A DNA stretch of 12,170 bases, taken from NCBI GenBank assembly GCA_033763355.1, contig JANRKT010000093.1:1-12170 (forward strand). Reading direction: 5' to 3'. Of this stretch, positions 1-6,873 are shown piece after piece (position 1 is the first letter of the stretch; the number at the start of each line of letters is the position of its first letter). The notes beneath the pieces were generated by a model, which saw only the letters and a program-made list of their open reading frames with translations, searched no databases and had not been told where the DNA came from. A program made the translations under genes and the position numbers. Source of the DNA: JANRKT01 sp033763355. GTDB lineage: Bacteria > Bacteroidota > Bacteroidia > Chitinophagales > Chitinophagaceae.

Positions 1-572
1 GTTTTTTTAAGCTTCATCAGGTCGGATACACGCAGCCCCACTGTGCAGCCAAATACAAATATATCTTTTGCCCTTCGCTGGTATGTATTCAACGATTCCT
101 CAAATGCCTTATCGGTTATCAGGTACTGCAACTGCTCAGGCGTAAGCACTACCGGTGCAGCCTGCTGCACGGGCACCCGGAAGGATTTGTGGTAATTGCC
201 GGTAATGAAGCCCTTTTCTTTTTGCAGGTAATTAAAAAATGTTTTGAGTATTTTGAATGTACCCAAAACATAATTATCATAATATCCTTTATCCCGGTAA
301 AGGAAATTTGAAAACTGAACAAAAAACCTTGCCCAGTAATTTTTTTCCTGCTGCAGTACCCGCATAGATGCCCTGTGCAGCAGCCGGATGCGGAGGTTAA
401 CGGAATGTGCAGTTTCATATTCTTCAAGCAACCGTAATACATAACCATAATTTGTAACGGAACCTTTGCTGATCCGTTTGCCCGATGGGGTAAGCCTTCT
501 GCCGGAGGCGGATGCTTTAATAAACCCGCTGAACTGATGAATAACTGATAATTGGGGAATTGACCGTTTCAT
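1..572 (-). CDS. Tyrosine recombinase / phage-type integrase, N-terminal part (cut by left edge)
   Basis: Translating the minus strand from the ATG at 572-570 gives an open frame of 190 codons to the window edge without a stop. Residues about 33-130 look like the SAM-like core-binding domain of Bacteroidota integrases (a helix around YGYVLRLLEEYE, then NYWARFFVQFSNFLYRDKGY, then ILKTFFNYLQKEKG). Residues about 143-190 begin the catalytic domain: LTPEQLQYL, then TVGLRVSDL, in which Arg181 fits the first catalytic arginine. The later catalytic residues (second Arg, His, Tyr) would lie to the left, outside the window, so activity cannot be judged. These enzymes cut and rejoin DNA at specific sites for element integration or excision. 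An in-frame stop lies upstream and 572 is the only ATG between it and the domain; no clear ribosome binding site is visible. Residues 20-32 (ASASGRRLTPSGK) are encoded by GC-rich DNA that contains a short palindrome. Confidence 0.88.
   Translation of the reverse strand, partial: MKRSIPQLSVIHQFSGFIKASASGRRLTPSGKRISKGSVTNYGYVLRLLEEYETAHSVNLRIRLLHRASMRVLQQEKNYWARFFVQFSNFLYRDKGYYDNYVLGTFKILKTFFNYLQKEKGFITGNYHKSFRVPVQQAAPVVLTPEQLQYLITDKAFEESLNTYQRRAKDIFVFGCTVGLRVSDLMKLKK
498..512. repeat. Short GC-rich palindrome inside the recombinase gene
   Basis: The plus strand reads TCTGCC, GGA, GGCGGA. The six-base arms pair with one G-T wobble around a three-base loop. The arms match those of the intergenic palindrome at 4333-4349 (TCCGCC, GCA, GGCGGA) except for one base, so both probably belong to one small repeat family. 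Here the element lies in frame in the integrase N-terminal region. Confidence 0.4.
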
Positions 573-722
573 GTTTTTCAGAGGAATATCGGCAAATCCA
601 TAAAAGCATATGGACGGGGATTAAATTATCCGGGCATTAATCTTTTAAAGCGCTGACGGTGACGCCAATGGCTGCGCCTGAAAAGTGACAGATGCAATGT
701 GCTGAATTATGCAGAACATTTT

Positions 723-1478
723 TTATCTCCCCATCCATTCCTTAAAGGCCGCTGCATTTTCCTGGCTTATTACAATCTCTTCGTTCACAGGCGGGTCAAG
801 TTCCAGCTGCAATTTGCTTTTGGGGTAAGATTTAATGCGTTTTATAGCGCCCATGTTTACAAGGTATTTCCGGTTCACCCTGTAAAAAAGGGAAGAGCTG
901 ATGTGTTTCTCAATATCGGCAAGGGATTGGTCAAGTATAAATTTCTGGTTTTTGTTATCAACCAGGCAAACCAGTTTATGCGCAGCATAAAAGTAGGCAA
1001 TGTCTTCTGCTCTTACGCTGATGTAATCCGTTCCTCTCTTAACAAGAAACCTTTTTTTGAAACCATTGCCCTGTGGTTGCCGGTGCCAGTTTACCAGGTC
1101 CTTAAAATTGGAAGCAAAATACTGTTTCAGCTTTTCATATTTGTTCAGGGCCGCCTCAAGTTTATCCTGCTTTAATGGCTTCAGCAAATAATCAATGCTG
1201 CTGTGCTCAAATGCTTCCTGCCAGTATTCGTCATAAGCGGTAATAAAAATAACCGGGCAACTGACAGGGGCCTGTTCAAAAATTTTAAATGATAACCCGT
1301 CGGTCAATTCAATGTCCATAAATATCAGTTCCGGCCCGGGATTATTTTTAAGCCAGGAAACCGATTCTTTAATGTTGCCCAAAATTGCCAGCACTTCAAT
1401 ATTGCTGCCCGGCTTTGTAAGCGCCTTATACAATTTTTCCGCTGCGGGTTTCTCATCTTCAATAATAATAACTTTCAT
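723..1478 (-). CDS. LytTR-family response regulator
   Basis: A 251-residue cytoplasmic two-component response regulator of usual length for the LytR/AlgR family. The receiver domain spans about residues 2-118: acidic pocket EDE at 7-9, phosphoacceptor Asp55 in FMDIEL, Thr80 in FITAYDEY and Lys100 in LLKPL. A linker (about 119-142) leads to a C-terminal LytTR DNA-binding domain (about 143-250) with the family hallmark FYRVNRKYLVNM at 198-209. The ATG at 1478 lies 40 bases after the stop of the sensor kinase, so the two are almost certainly one operon and a cognate pair. Phosphorylation at Asp55 by the kinase would be expected to promote DNA binding at promoters; the target genes are not evident from the sequence. 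Confidence 0.95.
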   Translation of the reverse strand: MKVIIIEDEKPAAEKLYKALTKPGSNIEVLAILGNIKESVSWLKNNPGPELIFMDIELTDGLSFKIFEQAPVSCPVIFITAYDEYWQEAFEHSSIDYLLKPLKQDKLEAALNKYEKLKQYFASNFKDLVNWHRQPQGNGFKKRFLVKRGTDYISVRAEDIAYFYAAHKLVCLVDNKNQKFILDQSLADIEKHISSSLFYRVNRKYLVNMGAIKRIKSYPKSKLQLELDPPVNEEIVISQENAAAFKEWMGR

Positions 1479-1518
1479 AGCGGGTTGTTTTGTTATTCTT
1501 AATGCCTGCTTTTAACAG

Positions 1519-2595
1519 CTACATCTTTAATACCGGAAGGCGTACCGTAAACCTGCCAGGCGATTCTTCTATTGCTATTTCTTTATCCGTTGTTAATTTG
1601 TACCGTTCCTGCAAATTGTTCAGCCCTATTTTTGATGATGGCTTCTTCAGGTTTTTTTTATGCACGGCATTGTAAACAACAAGCTCATCATCTTTAAATG
1701 TAATTTCAATTGTAATGGGCATTACATCAGAAAACTCATTGTGCTTTATGGCGTTTTCAACCAGTACCTGCAGCGAAATGGGCGGAACAAGATAAGTGTC
1801 AAGGGCGGCATCTGCTATATTGGTGTTCAGCTGAACTGCTTTTTCGAAACGGATTTTCAGCAGTGAAAAATATTTCAGCAAAAATTCCATTTCCTCACGC
1901 AGCAATACCAGGCTCCTGCCTTTGTTTTGCAAAATGTACCGATAGACATCAGCAAGGTTATCGTTAAATTGTTTTGCTTTCAGCGGTTTTTCTTCAATTA
2001 AATGGCTGAGCGTATTAAGCGAATTGAAAATAAAATGCGGGTCAATCTGGTTTTTCAAAGCCTCCAGTTCAGCCTCCGCTTTGGCCCGTTCCAGTTGCTC
2101 GTTCCTGATGATTTCATTTTCTGATTCCTTTACCAAAAAAACCGTTTCATATACATGGGTTATGAAAACCACACAAACCATGATAATTAGTGAAGAAGTA
2201 AAGATCACATTCCAGTTCACCTGCCCTTGTTCAAAAATTTTATACCAGCCCACAAGCAGCAGAACGCTTACCGGCACAGTATAAAAAATAATTGAAAGCA
2301 GCAGTACAGCTATTTTCCGTATTGGCTTTTTATACCAGTCAAAATAACTGCGCAGTGAAAAATGCAGGTAACGGTTGCCCTGCCATATTAAAAAAGCAAT
2401 GGCAATGGTATAAAGAAAACTGAGTTTGATCTGCCAGTGTGAAAAATTACCGGGGTTAATCATACCTGTAATAAGGGGTATGGCTATACCAAAAAAAGGA
2501 GTCAGCACCAGCCGGAAACCAATATCATTGGGCCGGAATGGTTCCCCCCGCTGATTCGTCGGCAATAACCTGTTGCTGGTCGGCCCGTTTTCCAA
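1519..2595 (-). CDS. LytS/YehU-type sensor histidine kinase (His_kinase domain)
   Basis: A 358-residue inner-membrane sensor kinase. Hydrophobic segments at about residues 27-45, 57-72, 94-118 and 129-147 make a four-helix membrane sensor without a large periplasmic domain. A coiled-coil-like stretch (about 155-181) leads to the phosphoacceptor box NQIDPHFIFNSLNTL, with His187. The ATPase part has the N-box LVENAIKHN (278-286) and a glycine motif SKIGLNNLQERY (321-332), typical of the LytS/YehU class. The apparent start is TTG (2595-2593): an in-frame TAA lies just upstream and the first in-frame ATG (residue 45) would remove most of the first membrane helix. Another TTG at residue 11 is possible. 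It is followed by the LytTR regulator, its likely partner. Confidence 0.93.
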   Translation of the reverse strand: MENGPTSNRLLPTNQRGEPFRPNDIGFRLVLTPFFGIAIPLITGMINPGNFSHWQIKLSFLYTIAIAFLIWQGNRYLHFSLRSYFDWYKKPIRKIAVLLLSIIFYTVPVSVLLLVGWYKIFEQGQVNWNVIFTSSLIIMVCVVFITHVYETVFLVKESENEIIRNEQLERAKAEAELEALKNQIDPHFIFNSLNTLSHLIEEKPLKAKQFNDNLADVYRYILQNKGRSLVLLREEMEFLLKYFSLLKIRFEKAVQLNTNIADAALDTYLVPPISLQVLVENAIKHNEFSDVMPITIEITFKDDELVVYNAVHKKNLKKPSSKIGLNNLQERYKLTTDKEIAIEESPGRFTVRLPVLKM

Positions 2596-2611
2596 GTTTG
2601 TTCGGTTTTAG

Positions 2612-2642
2612 ATTGTACTGTAAAAATTAAAAAATAGTTTAG
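2612..2642 (+). promoter_or_regulatory. Candidate Bacteroidota-type promoter for the DUF1761 gene
   Basis: ATTG (2612-2615) and TAGTTTAG (2635-2642) are separated by 19 bases. The known Bacteroidetes primary sigma consensus is TTTG, about 19 bases, TAnnTTTG, so this matches 8 of 10 defined positions with the preferred spacing. It ends 38 bases before the ATG at 2681. The sequence is AT-rich, so chance similarity is possible. Confidence 0.35.
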
Positions 2643-2680
2643 ATATAATAACCTTCTTTTTTAACCCTAAAACATTTTCT

Positions 2681-3115
2681 ATGGACATGAGTACAATCAA
2701 CTGGCTGGCCGTATTGGTTGCAGGCATTTCCGCATTTGTGCTGGGCGGCATCTGGTATTCACCTGCGCTTTTTGGCAAGGCATGGATGACGGAAAACAAT
2801 TTTACTGTTGAAGATGTAAAAAAGGGCAATGCTGCAAAAATTTACGGATGGGCTTTTGTGCTTTCATTGATTATGGCCGCCAACCTCGCCATGTTCCTGG
2901 CTGATTCCCCGGCTGATTGCCCGGCCAATTGTGCACAGCGGACAGATATTACATGGGGAACCATTGCTGGCTTTTTAGCGGGTCTGTGGCCGTTCTGCGG
3001 CTTTGCTGTTGTGGCGCTGTTTGAACATAAATCTGCACGGTATATTTTTATAAATGGTGGTTATTTACTCATTGCTATAACTTTAATGGGGGCCATCATC
3101 GGTTTATGGCGTTGA
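2681..3115 (+). CDS. DUF1761 family membrane protein
   Basis: A 144-residue protein with four predicted membrane helices (about 5-25, 54-74, 92-114, 121-142). The opening INWLAVLVAGISAFVLGGIW followed by YSPALFGKAW is the signature of the DUF1761 family, whose function is not established. The loop between helices 2 and 3 has two cysteines (DCPANCAQ), unusual enough to note and possibly on the outer face. Translation may start at the first ATG or at the third codon (2687, MSTINW), which fits family starts as well; no clear ribosome binding site separates the two. It is divergent from the LytS-type kinase across 85 bases, which makes it a candidate target of that two-component system. Confidence 0.85.
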   Translation: MDMSTINWLAVLVAGISAFVLGGIWYSPALFGKAWMTENNFTVEDVKKGNAAKIYGWAFVLSLIMAANLAMFLADSPADCPANCAQRTDITWGTIAGFLAGLWPFCGFAVVALFEHKSARYIFINGGYLLIAITLMGAIIGLWR

Positions 3116-3223
3116 TGAAATGAATGCACCTGCCATTGCGGGGAGTTGATGAGTGGAAATAACCGCTGATGAATAAAACAGCTTTCCTGCAGGAATACCA
3201 GTCTGCATAAAAACAGTTTGCGT

Positions 3224-3739
3224 ATGAAAAACAGTATTGCTTTTTCAATCTTCTTTTCCCTTTGCCTTTCTGTTTTTGCACAAAAGCCCTGTTCAACCGG
3301 CGCTTACCGCCAGTTTGATTTCTGGCTGGGAGAATGGGAAGCATTTGGTGTAAACGGTAAAAAAGCCGGAGACAGTAAGATCAGCCTGGTGCTGGACAGT
3401 TGTATCATTCTTGAGGAATGGACAAGTGCATCTGTTAACCGGGGCATCCGTTATGCAGGCAAAAGTTTTAATACCTATAACAACAATACTAAACAATGGC
3501 AGCAAACATGGGTTGATAACGTGGGCGGATCAGCTGAATATTCAGAGGGGAAATATGAAAACAATAAAATCATTTTTAAAACAAAGCCTTTCCCCTTTTC
3601 AAAGGATACACTGGCCGTTAGAAAACTTACCTTTTACAACCTTGGCCCGGATAAGGTAAGGCAACATGGTGAAATAAGTAAAGACGACGGCAGGAACTGG
3701 GCCACTGAATATGACCTTGAATACAGGCGAAAGAAATGA
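3224..3739 (+). CDS. Exported DUF1579-like (FDFWLGEW-type) protein
   Basis: A 171-residue protein starting at ATG 3224. A TTG two codons upstream is in frame but gives no benefit. Residues 1-20 form a signal peptide (hydrophobic core, then VFAQ), with cleavage probably after Ala19 or nearby. The mature part has RQFDFWLGEW (29-38), a motif common in small secreted Bacteroidota proteins related to DUF1579-type beta barrels, then GKSFNTYNNNTKQWQQTWVD (79-98) and a charged end (HGEISKDDGRNWATEYDLEY). Alternating short hydrophobic strands fit a beta-barrel fold. Its biochemical role is not known. It is separated by about 108 bases from the DUF1761 gene, and no promoter or terminator is clear there. 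The exact family name is recognised from motifs only. Confidence 0.75.
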   Translation: MKNSIAFSIFFSLCLSVFAQKPCSTGAYRQFDFWLGEWEAFGVNGKKAGDSKISLVLDSCIILEEWTSASVNRGIRYAGKSFNTYNNNTKQWQQTWVDNVGGSAEYSEGKYENNKIIFKTKPFPFSKDTLAVRKLTFYNLGPDKVRQHGEISKDDGRNWATEYDLEYRRKK

Positions 3740-3793
3740 CAGGCGGTTCGCAACTGTGTGTTTGTTTGCAGAACTTTAAGGAAACCTTTTTTT

Positions 3794-4306
3794 ATGAACC
3801 GTAAAAACTTTTTGCAGCAGGCCATGGCTGGTGCAGGGATGCTTATTACTGTGCCGCACATATTATCAGCGCAAACAACCCCGCAGCAACCGAAACCTGA
3901 CCCGCTTCCGGCAGATAAAGTAAAAGAATTTGTAATAGCCGGGCATGGCAATATGGATAAAGTAAAACAAATGCTTGCTGAGCACCCCACTTTAATTTAC
4001 AGCACATGGGACTGGGGCAACGGTGATTTTGAATCAGGCATTGAAGGAGCAGGCCATGTAGGCAACAAAGAAGTTGCCAATTACCTGATAGGGTTTGGTG
4101 CAAGAACAAACCTGTTTGTACTTACCATGCTGGGCAAAACACAAATAGTAAAAGCCTACCTTGAAACATGGCCGCAATACCTGAATGCAAGGGGTCCGCA
4201 TGGGCTTACGCTGCTGCACCATGCGCAGCAAGGGGGAGATGATGCAAAGGAATTGCTGGAATACCTGCAATTAAAAGGATTGAAAGAAACAAAAGCAAAA
4301 CTGTAA
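3794..4306 (+). CDS. Exported ankyrin-repeat protein
   Basis: A 170-residue protein. ATG 3794 is chosen over an in-frame GTG at 3758 because it places a signal sequence at the very start and has a possible ribosome binding site, AAGGAA (3778-3783), about 10 bases upstream. The N-terminus is MNRKNFLQQAMAGAG, then a hydrophobic stretch ending LSAQ at about 27. It resembles a Tat signal (RRxFL) with Lys in place of the second Arg. The remainder reads as about four degenerate ankyrin repeats: roughly 42-67 (FVIAGHGNMDKVKQMLAEHP), 82-105 (GAGHVGNKEVANYLIGFGA), 106-130 and 135-164 (HGLTLLHHAQQGGDDAKELLEYL). Ankyrin repeats usually mediate protein binding; no enzyme domain is present. The partner is unknown. 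It lies 54 bases after the DUF1579-like gene and may be cotranscribed with it. Confidence 0.8.
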   Translation: MNRKNFLQQAMAGAGMLITVPHILSAQTTPQQPKPDPLPADKVKEFVIAGHGNMDKVKQMLAEHPTLIYSTWDWGNGDFESGIEGAGHVGNKEVANYLIGFGARTNLFVLTMLGKTQIVKAYLETWPQYLNARGPHGLTLLHHAQQGGDDAKELLEYLQLKGLKETKAKL

Positions 4307-4332
4307 ATATGAAATGAGCCATGATAATGCTT

Positions 4333-4349
4333 ATCCGCCGCAGGCGGAT
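4333..4349. repeat. Perfect short inverted repeat (REP-like element)
   Basis: ATCCGCC (4333-4339) and GGCGGAT (4343-4349) are exact reverse complements around the loop GCA. The element is intergenic, between the ankyrin and NTF2-like genes, and no U-run follows, so it is not an intrinsic terminator on the plus strand. Its arms match the palindrome at 498-512 except for one base. Confidence 0.6.
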
Positions 4350-4354
4350 GATTA

Positions 4355-4398
4355 TTTGGCGAACCAGCCTGCCGGCTGGCAGGTTCCATTTGGCCAAA
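4355..4398. repeat. Nested imperfect palindrome (REP/MITE-like)
   Basis: Three nested pairs of arms are visible: TTTGGC (4355-4360) with GCCAAA (4393-4398), GAACC (4361-4365) with GGTTC (4382-4386), and an inner GC-rich part in which CCTGCC (4368-4373) can pair with GGCAGG (4378-4383). In the symmetric register the 26 bases 4361-4386 pair except for one A-A and one T-T mismatch. Position 4389-4398 is itself a 10-base palindrome (TTTGGCCAAA). It sits directly beside the inverted repeat at 4333-4349, and together they fill most of the 113-base gap. An A-run, not a T-run, follows on the plus strand. Confidence 0.55.
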
Positions 4399-4419
4399 AA
4401 AAGCAATAAAAATAAACAA

Positions 4420-4902
4420 ATGAAAATGCTTTTATTTATTGCAGCCTTGCCGGTTATTGTTTCCTGTAATAATGAAAACACAAAGAACGGACCGGAAGAA
4501 AGCAAATTTGATATTGAACAGGTAAAAGCCCATATTACTGAAATGAACAAAAGCTATGGCGACAGGTTTGTAAATAACGATACTGTATTTTATGCAGACA
4601 GGTATTGCACAGACGCACAGGCCATGCCGGAAAAAATGCCTGCCATAAAAGGCAGGGATGCCATTCGGAAATACAATTACAATGATGGTAAAAACAAAGA
4701 GCTTAAAATTGAAGTAACAGCCTCTGATATTTATGGCAGCTCCGGCGCAGTAATAGAAGAAGGCATATATAATTTCCCTGATGGAAAAGGAGGAAGCTTT
4801 GATAAAGGAAAATTTATAGCCGTTTGGAAACAGGAGGACGGCAAATGGAAGCTGTATAGAGAAATATGGAACACAGACAATCCCCCGATACCCTCAAAAT
4901 AA
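4420..4902 (+). CDS. NTF2-like (SnoaL/DUF4440-type) lipoprotein
   Basis: A 160-residue protein. A longer in-frame reading from 4321 would translate the palindromic repeats and give an Arg-rich leader, so ATG 4420 (MKMLLFIAALPVIVSC) is preferred. Residues 1-15 are a lipoprotein signal with Cys16 as probable lipidation site. The mature part begins NNENTKNG and continues as an NTF2-like alpha+beta domain: a first helix around IEQVKAHITEMNKSYGDRFVNND, the strand-rich middle MPAIKGRDAIRKY, and the end GKFIAVWKQEDGKWKLYREIWNTD, the usual DUF4440/SnoaL finish. NTF2-like folds serve as small enzymes or ligand-binding proteins; no catalytic residue set can be named here. It is followed 28 bases later by the DUF2911 gene, so cotranscription is likely. 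Confidence 0.82.
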   Translation: MKMLLFIAALPVIVSCNNENTKNGPEESKFDIEQVKAHITEMNKSYGDRFVNNDTVFYADRYCTDAQAMPEKMPAIKGRDAIRKYNYNDGKNKELKIEVTASDIYGSSGAVIEEGIYNFPDGKGGSFDKGKFIAVWKQEDGKWKLYREIWNTDNPPIPSK

Positions 4903-4930
4903 GTTATATCAAAATCAACAACTGCCATTT

Positions 4931-6040
4931 ATGAGAAAATTAATTGTTACAACCGCCTCTTTTCTGTTTGCCGCTGTCACAACCGCACAAATGGATGTGC
5001 CCCCGGTTGCAGGCAACCCCAGGGCAAGCATCAGCGAAGAAGTAGGAATTACCAGCATTGAAATCAATTACTCAAGGCCTGATGTAAGTAAAAGAGAAGG
5101 GAAGATTTATGGCGAAGGAAATGTGGTAACTTATGGCTTCAGCACATTTAGTTTTATCACCAATAAAAACACTGCACCATGGCGGGCAGGCGCCAATGAA
5201 AACACTACTGTTACTTTTGAACATGATGTAAAAGTAGAAGGGAAAGAACTGAAAGCCGGAATTTATGGGTTGCACATGGCTATGGGAACGGATAATGTAA
5301 CACTGATCTTTTCCCATAAGCATGATGCATGGGGCAGTTTTTATTATGAGGAAAAATATGATGCGCTGAGGGTAAACGTAAAACCGGTAACGCTTGATAA
5401 AAGTGTGGAATGGCTGAAATATGAATTTATTGAACACGGCGAAAAACATTGTGTAATTGCCATGCAGTGGGAAAAAATTGCTGTTCCTTTTAAAGTGGAA
5501 GTGGATGTTGATAATATTGTACTGGCAAGGTTGAAGGATCAGGTAACCAGCCAGAAAGGGTTTAACAGTACCAACATGATACAGGCTTCTCAATGGTGTT
5601 TTAATAAAAACATCAACCTGGAGGAGGCTTTGGGCTGGGCGCAGCGGGCTGTTGCGGGTTTTAACGGGCAGAAGAGTTACCCGAGTTTAAGAAACCTTGC
5701 TGTGGGTTATGAGAAGCTGAATCGCCTCACACAAGCCGATTCGGTAATGAAAGAAGCCCTGACCATGGCAGCCGTAAATCAGTATGCCGGATATGCCCGT
5801 GCTTTGATTACTCAGAAAAGAGCAGATAAATCATTGGAAACACTGGAAGCGGCAAAAACAAAATTCGGGGATGTGTTTGCCATCAATAATGCAATGAGCT
5901 TTGCTTATTCAGCCAAAGCAGATTATAAAAAGGCGCAGGAATATGCTGAGAAAGCTTTGGCCCAGGCGCCGGAGCAACAGAAAACAACCATTTCAGCTAA
6001 TATTTCAAAACTGAAAGATGGGAAAGACATTAACCAATAA
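4931..6040 (+). CDS. Exported DUF2911 protein with C-terminal TPR-like helices
   Basis: A 369-residue protein. Residues 1-20 are a signal peptide ending TTAQ. Residues about 25-190 match DUF2911, including INYSRPDVSKREGKIYG (45-61), the hallmark PWRAGANENTTVTF (83-96) and LKAGIYGLHM (107-116). From about 225 to 365 the protein is helical and repeats a TPR-like pattern: NLEEALGWAQRAVAG, SLRNLAVGYEKLNRLTQADSVMKEAL, and a final clear unit AINNAMSFAYSAKADYKKAQEYAEKALAQAP. DUF2911 has no established function; the TPR-like part suggests a protein-binding role in the periplasm or at the cell surface. Its last 23 bases overlap the next gene, so the two are probably translated from one message. Confidence 0.9.
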   Translation: MRKLIVTTASFLFAAVTTAQMDVPPVAGNPRASISEEVGITSIEINYSRPDVSKREGKIYGEGNVVTYGFSTFSFITNKNTAPWRAGANENTTVTFEHDVKVEGKELKAGIYGLHMAMGTDNVTLIFSHKHDAWGSFYYEEKYDALRVNVKPVTLDKSVEWLKYEFIEHGEKHCVIAMQWEKIAVPFKVEVDVDNIVLARLKDQVTSQKGFNSTNMIQASQWCFNKNINLEEALGWAQRAVAGFNGQKSYPSLRNLAVGYEKLNRLTQADSVMKEALTMAAVNQYAGYARALITQKRADKSLETLEAAKTKFGDVFAINNAMSFAYSAKADYKKAQEYAEKALAQAPEQQKTTISANISKLKDGKDINQ

Positions 6041-6467
6041 AAAACTGGCAGTACTCAAGACCAAAGAGAATGATGCCAGCGTGGAAGCTTTTCTGGAGAC
6101 TGTTAATGATGAGGGCAAAAGAAAAGACGCTATGGAGATATTAAGCATGATGAAAAAGATAACAGGTGAAAAACCAAAAATGTGGGGCTCCAGTATCATT
6201 GGTTTTGGAAGCTACATTTACGAATCCCCAAAAACAGGAAGAAGCGGCGAGTGGTTTATTACAGGCTTTTCGCCAAGAAAACAAAATATGACAATCTATA
6301 TAATGCCCGGTTTTGCTGCTTATAGCGAGCTTCTGAAAAAATTAGGAAAACATAAGACCGGGGGAGGTTGCCTTTATTTTAATAAATTGGCCGATATAGA
6401 TACCGGGATATTAAAAGAGCTGGTCAGCCATTCTTTTAAATACATGAAGCAAAAATATAAAAACTAA
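6018..6467 (+). CDS. DUF1801 (YdhG-like) family protein
   Basis: A 149-residue cytosolic protein without signal or membrane segment. It has the DUF1801 pattern: an N-terminal helix (NDASVEAFLETVNDEGKRKDA), then PKMWGSSIIGFGSYIY (53-68), SGEWFITGFSPRKQNMTIYI (76-95) and LLKKLGKHKTGGGCLYFNKL (105-124). The length is usual for the family, whose biochemical role is not established. Its ATG lies inside the end of the DUF2911 gene, a 23-base overlap in another frame. A start of this length agrees with other family members, so the overlap is probably genuine. It is followed after 11 bases by the VOC gene. Confidence 0.92.
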   Translation: MGKTLTNKKLAVLKTKENDASVEAFLETVNDEGKRKDAMEILSMMKKITGEKPKMWGSSIIGFGSYIYESPKTGRSGEWFITGFSPRKQNMTIYIMPGFAAYSELLKKLGKHKTGGGCLYFNKLADIDTGILKELVSHSFKYMKQKYKN

Positions 6468-6478
6468 AACTTTAAAAC

Positions 6479-6862
6479 ATGCAACATGCAATCAGCTGGT
6501 TCGAAATCGGCACCACTAACCTGGACAGGGCAACAAAATTTTATGAAACCATTTTTGGTATCAAACTAAGCCCGCTGGATTTGCCCAATATCCAAATGCG
6601 GATGTTCCCGCTGGATGATATGATGACAGGGGTTGGCGGCGCTGTTGTTAACAGCGATGGTTTTCATAAACCTTCGGCAACCGACGGGCCGTTAATTTAC
6701 CTGAACGGTAACCCGGATGTGCAAAATATATTGGATAAAGTAGAGGCTGCCGGCGGAAAAATTATGGTTCCCAAAACAGAAATTTCCCCTGAGTACGGGT
6801 TTATGGCTGTTATTATGGACACAGAAGGAAACCGCATAGGCCTTCATTCAGTACCCCAGTAA
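6479..6862 (+). CDS. VOC family protein (glyoxalase/bleomycin-resistance fold)
   Basis: A 127-residue cytosolic protein with the two beta-alpha-beta-beta-beta halves of the vicinal oxygen chelate fold. The first half opens ISWFEIGTTNLDRATKFYET (5-24), followed by IFGIKL. The second half includes DVQNILDKVEAAGGKIMVPK (80-99) and ends MDTEGNRIGLHSVPQ. VOC proteins are metal enzymes or ligand binders. In many enzymes the last strand carries a metal-binding Glu two or three residues after GN; here the sequence is GNRIGLHS with no Glu, as in a common VOC subgroup of unknown activity, so no substrate is proposed. It sits 11 bases from both neighbours (DUF1801 and TfoX-N), clearly in the same operon. 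Confidence 0.9.
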   Translation: MQHAISWFEIGTTNLDRATKFYETIFGIKLSPLDLPNIQMRMFPLDDMMTGVGGAVVNSDGFHKPSATDGPLIYLNGNPDVQNILDKVEAAGGKIMVPKTEISPEYGFMAVIMDTEGNRIGLHSVPQ

Positions 6863-6873
6863 TATTATCCGCT

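Noticed and set aside
149..448. 99-codon minus-strand frame
   Set aside because: Overlaps the recombinase on the same strand in another frame; the recombinase frame carries conserved integrase motifs and is the coding one.
573..722. Search for tRNA, att repeats or a terminator between recombinase and response regulator
   Set aside because: Only short chance repeats (such as TGACGGTGACG) and three- to four-pair stems were found.
699..1175. 158-codon plus-strand open frame opposite the response regulator
   Set aside because: GTG start, no recognisable domain, and it lies fully antisense to a convincing LytTR gene; a shadow frame.
3184..3195. 12-base perfect palindrome (TTCCTGCAGGAA) upstream of the DUF1579-like gene
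   Set aside because: A loopless palindrome without a U-run or second copy; it could be an operator but there is nothing to support this.
4321..4419. N-terminal extension of the NTF2-like lipoprotein frame
   Set aside because: It would translate the palindromic repeats into an Arg-rich leader and would bury the lipoprotein signal; start at 4420 preferred.
5072..5593. 173-codon minus-strand open frame
   Set aside because: Entirely antisense to the DUF2911 gene, composition rich in Phe/Ile/His without a domain pattern; a shadow frame.
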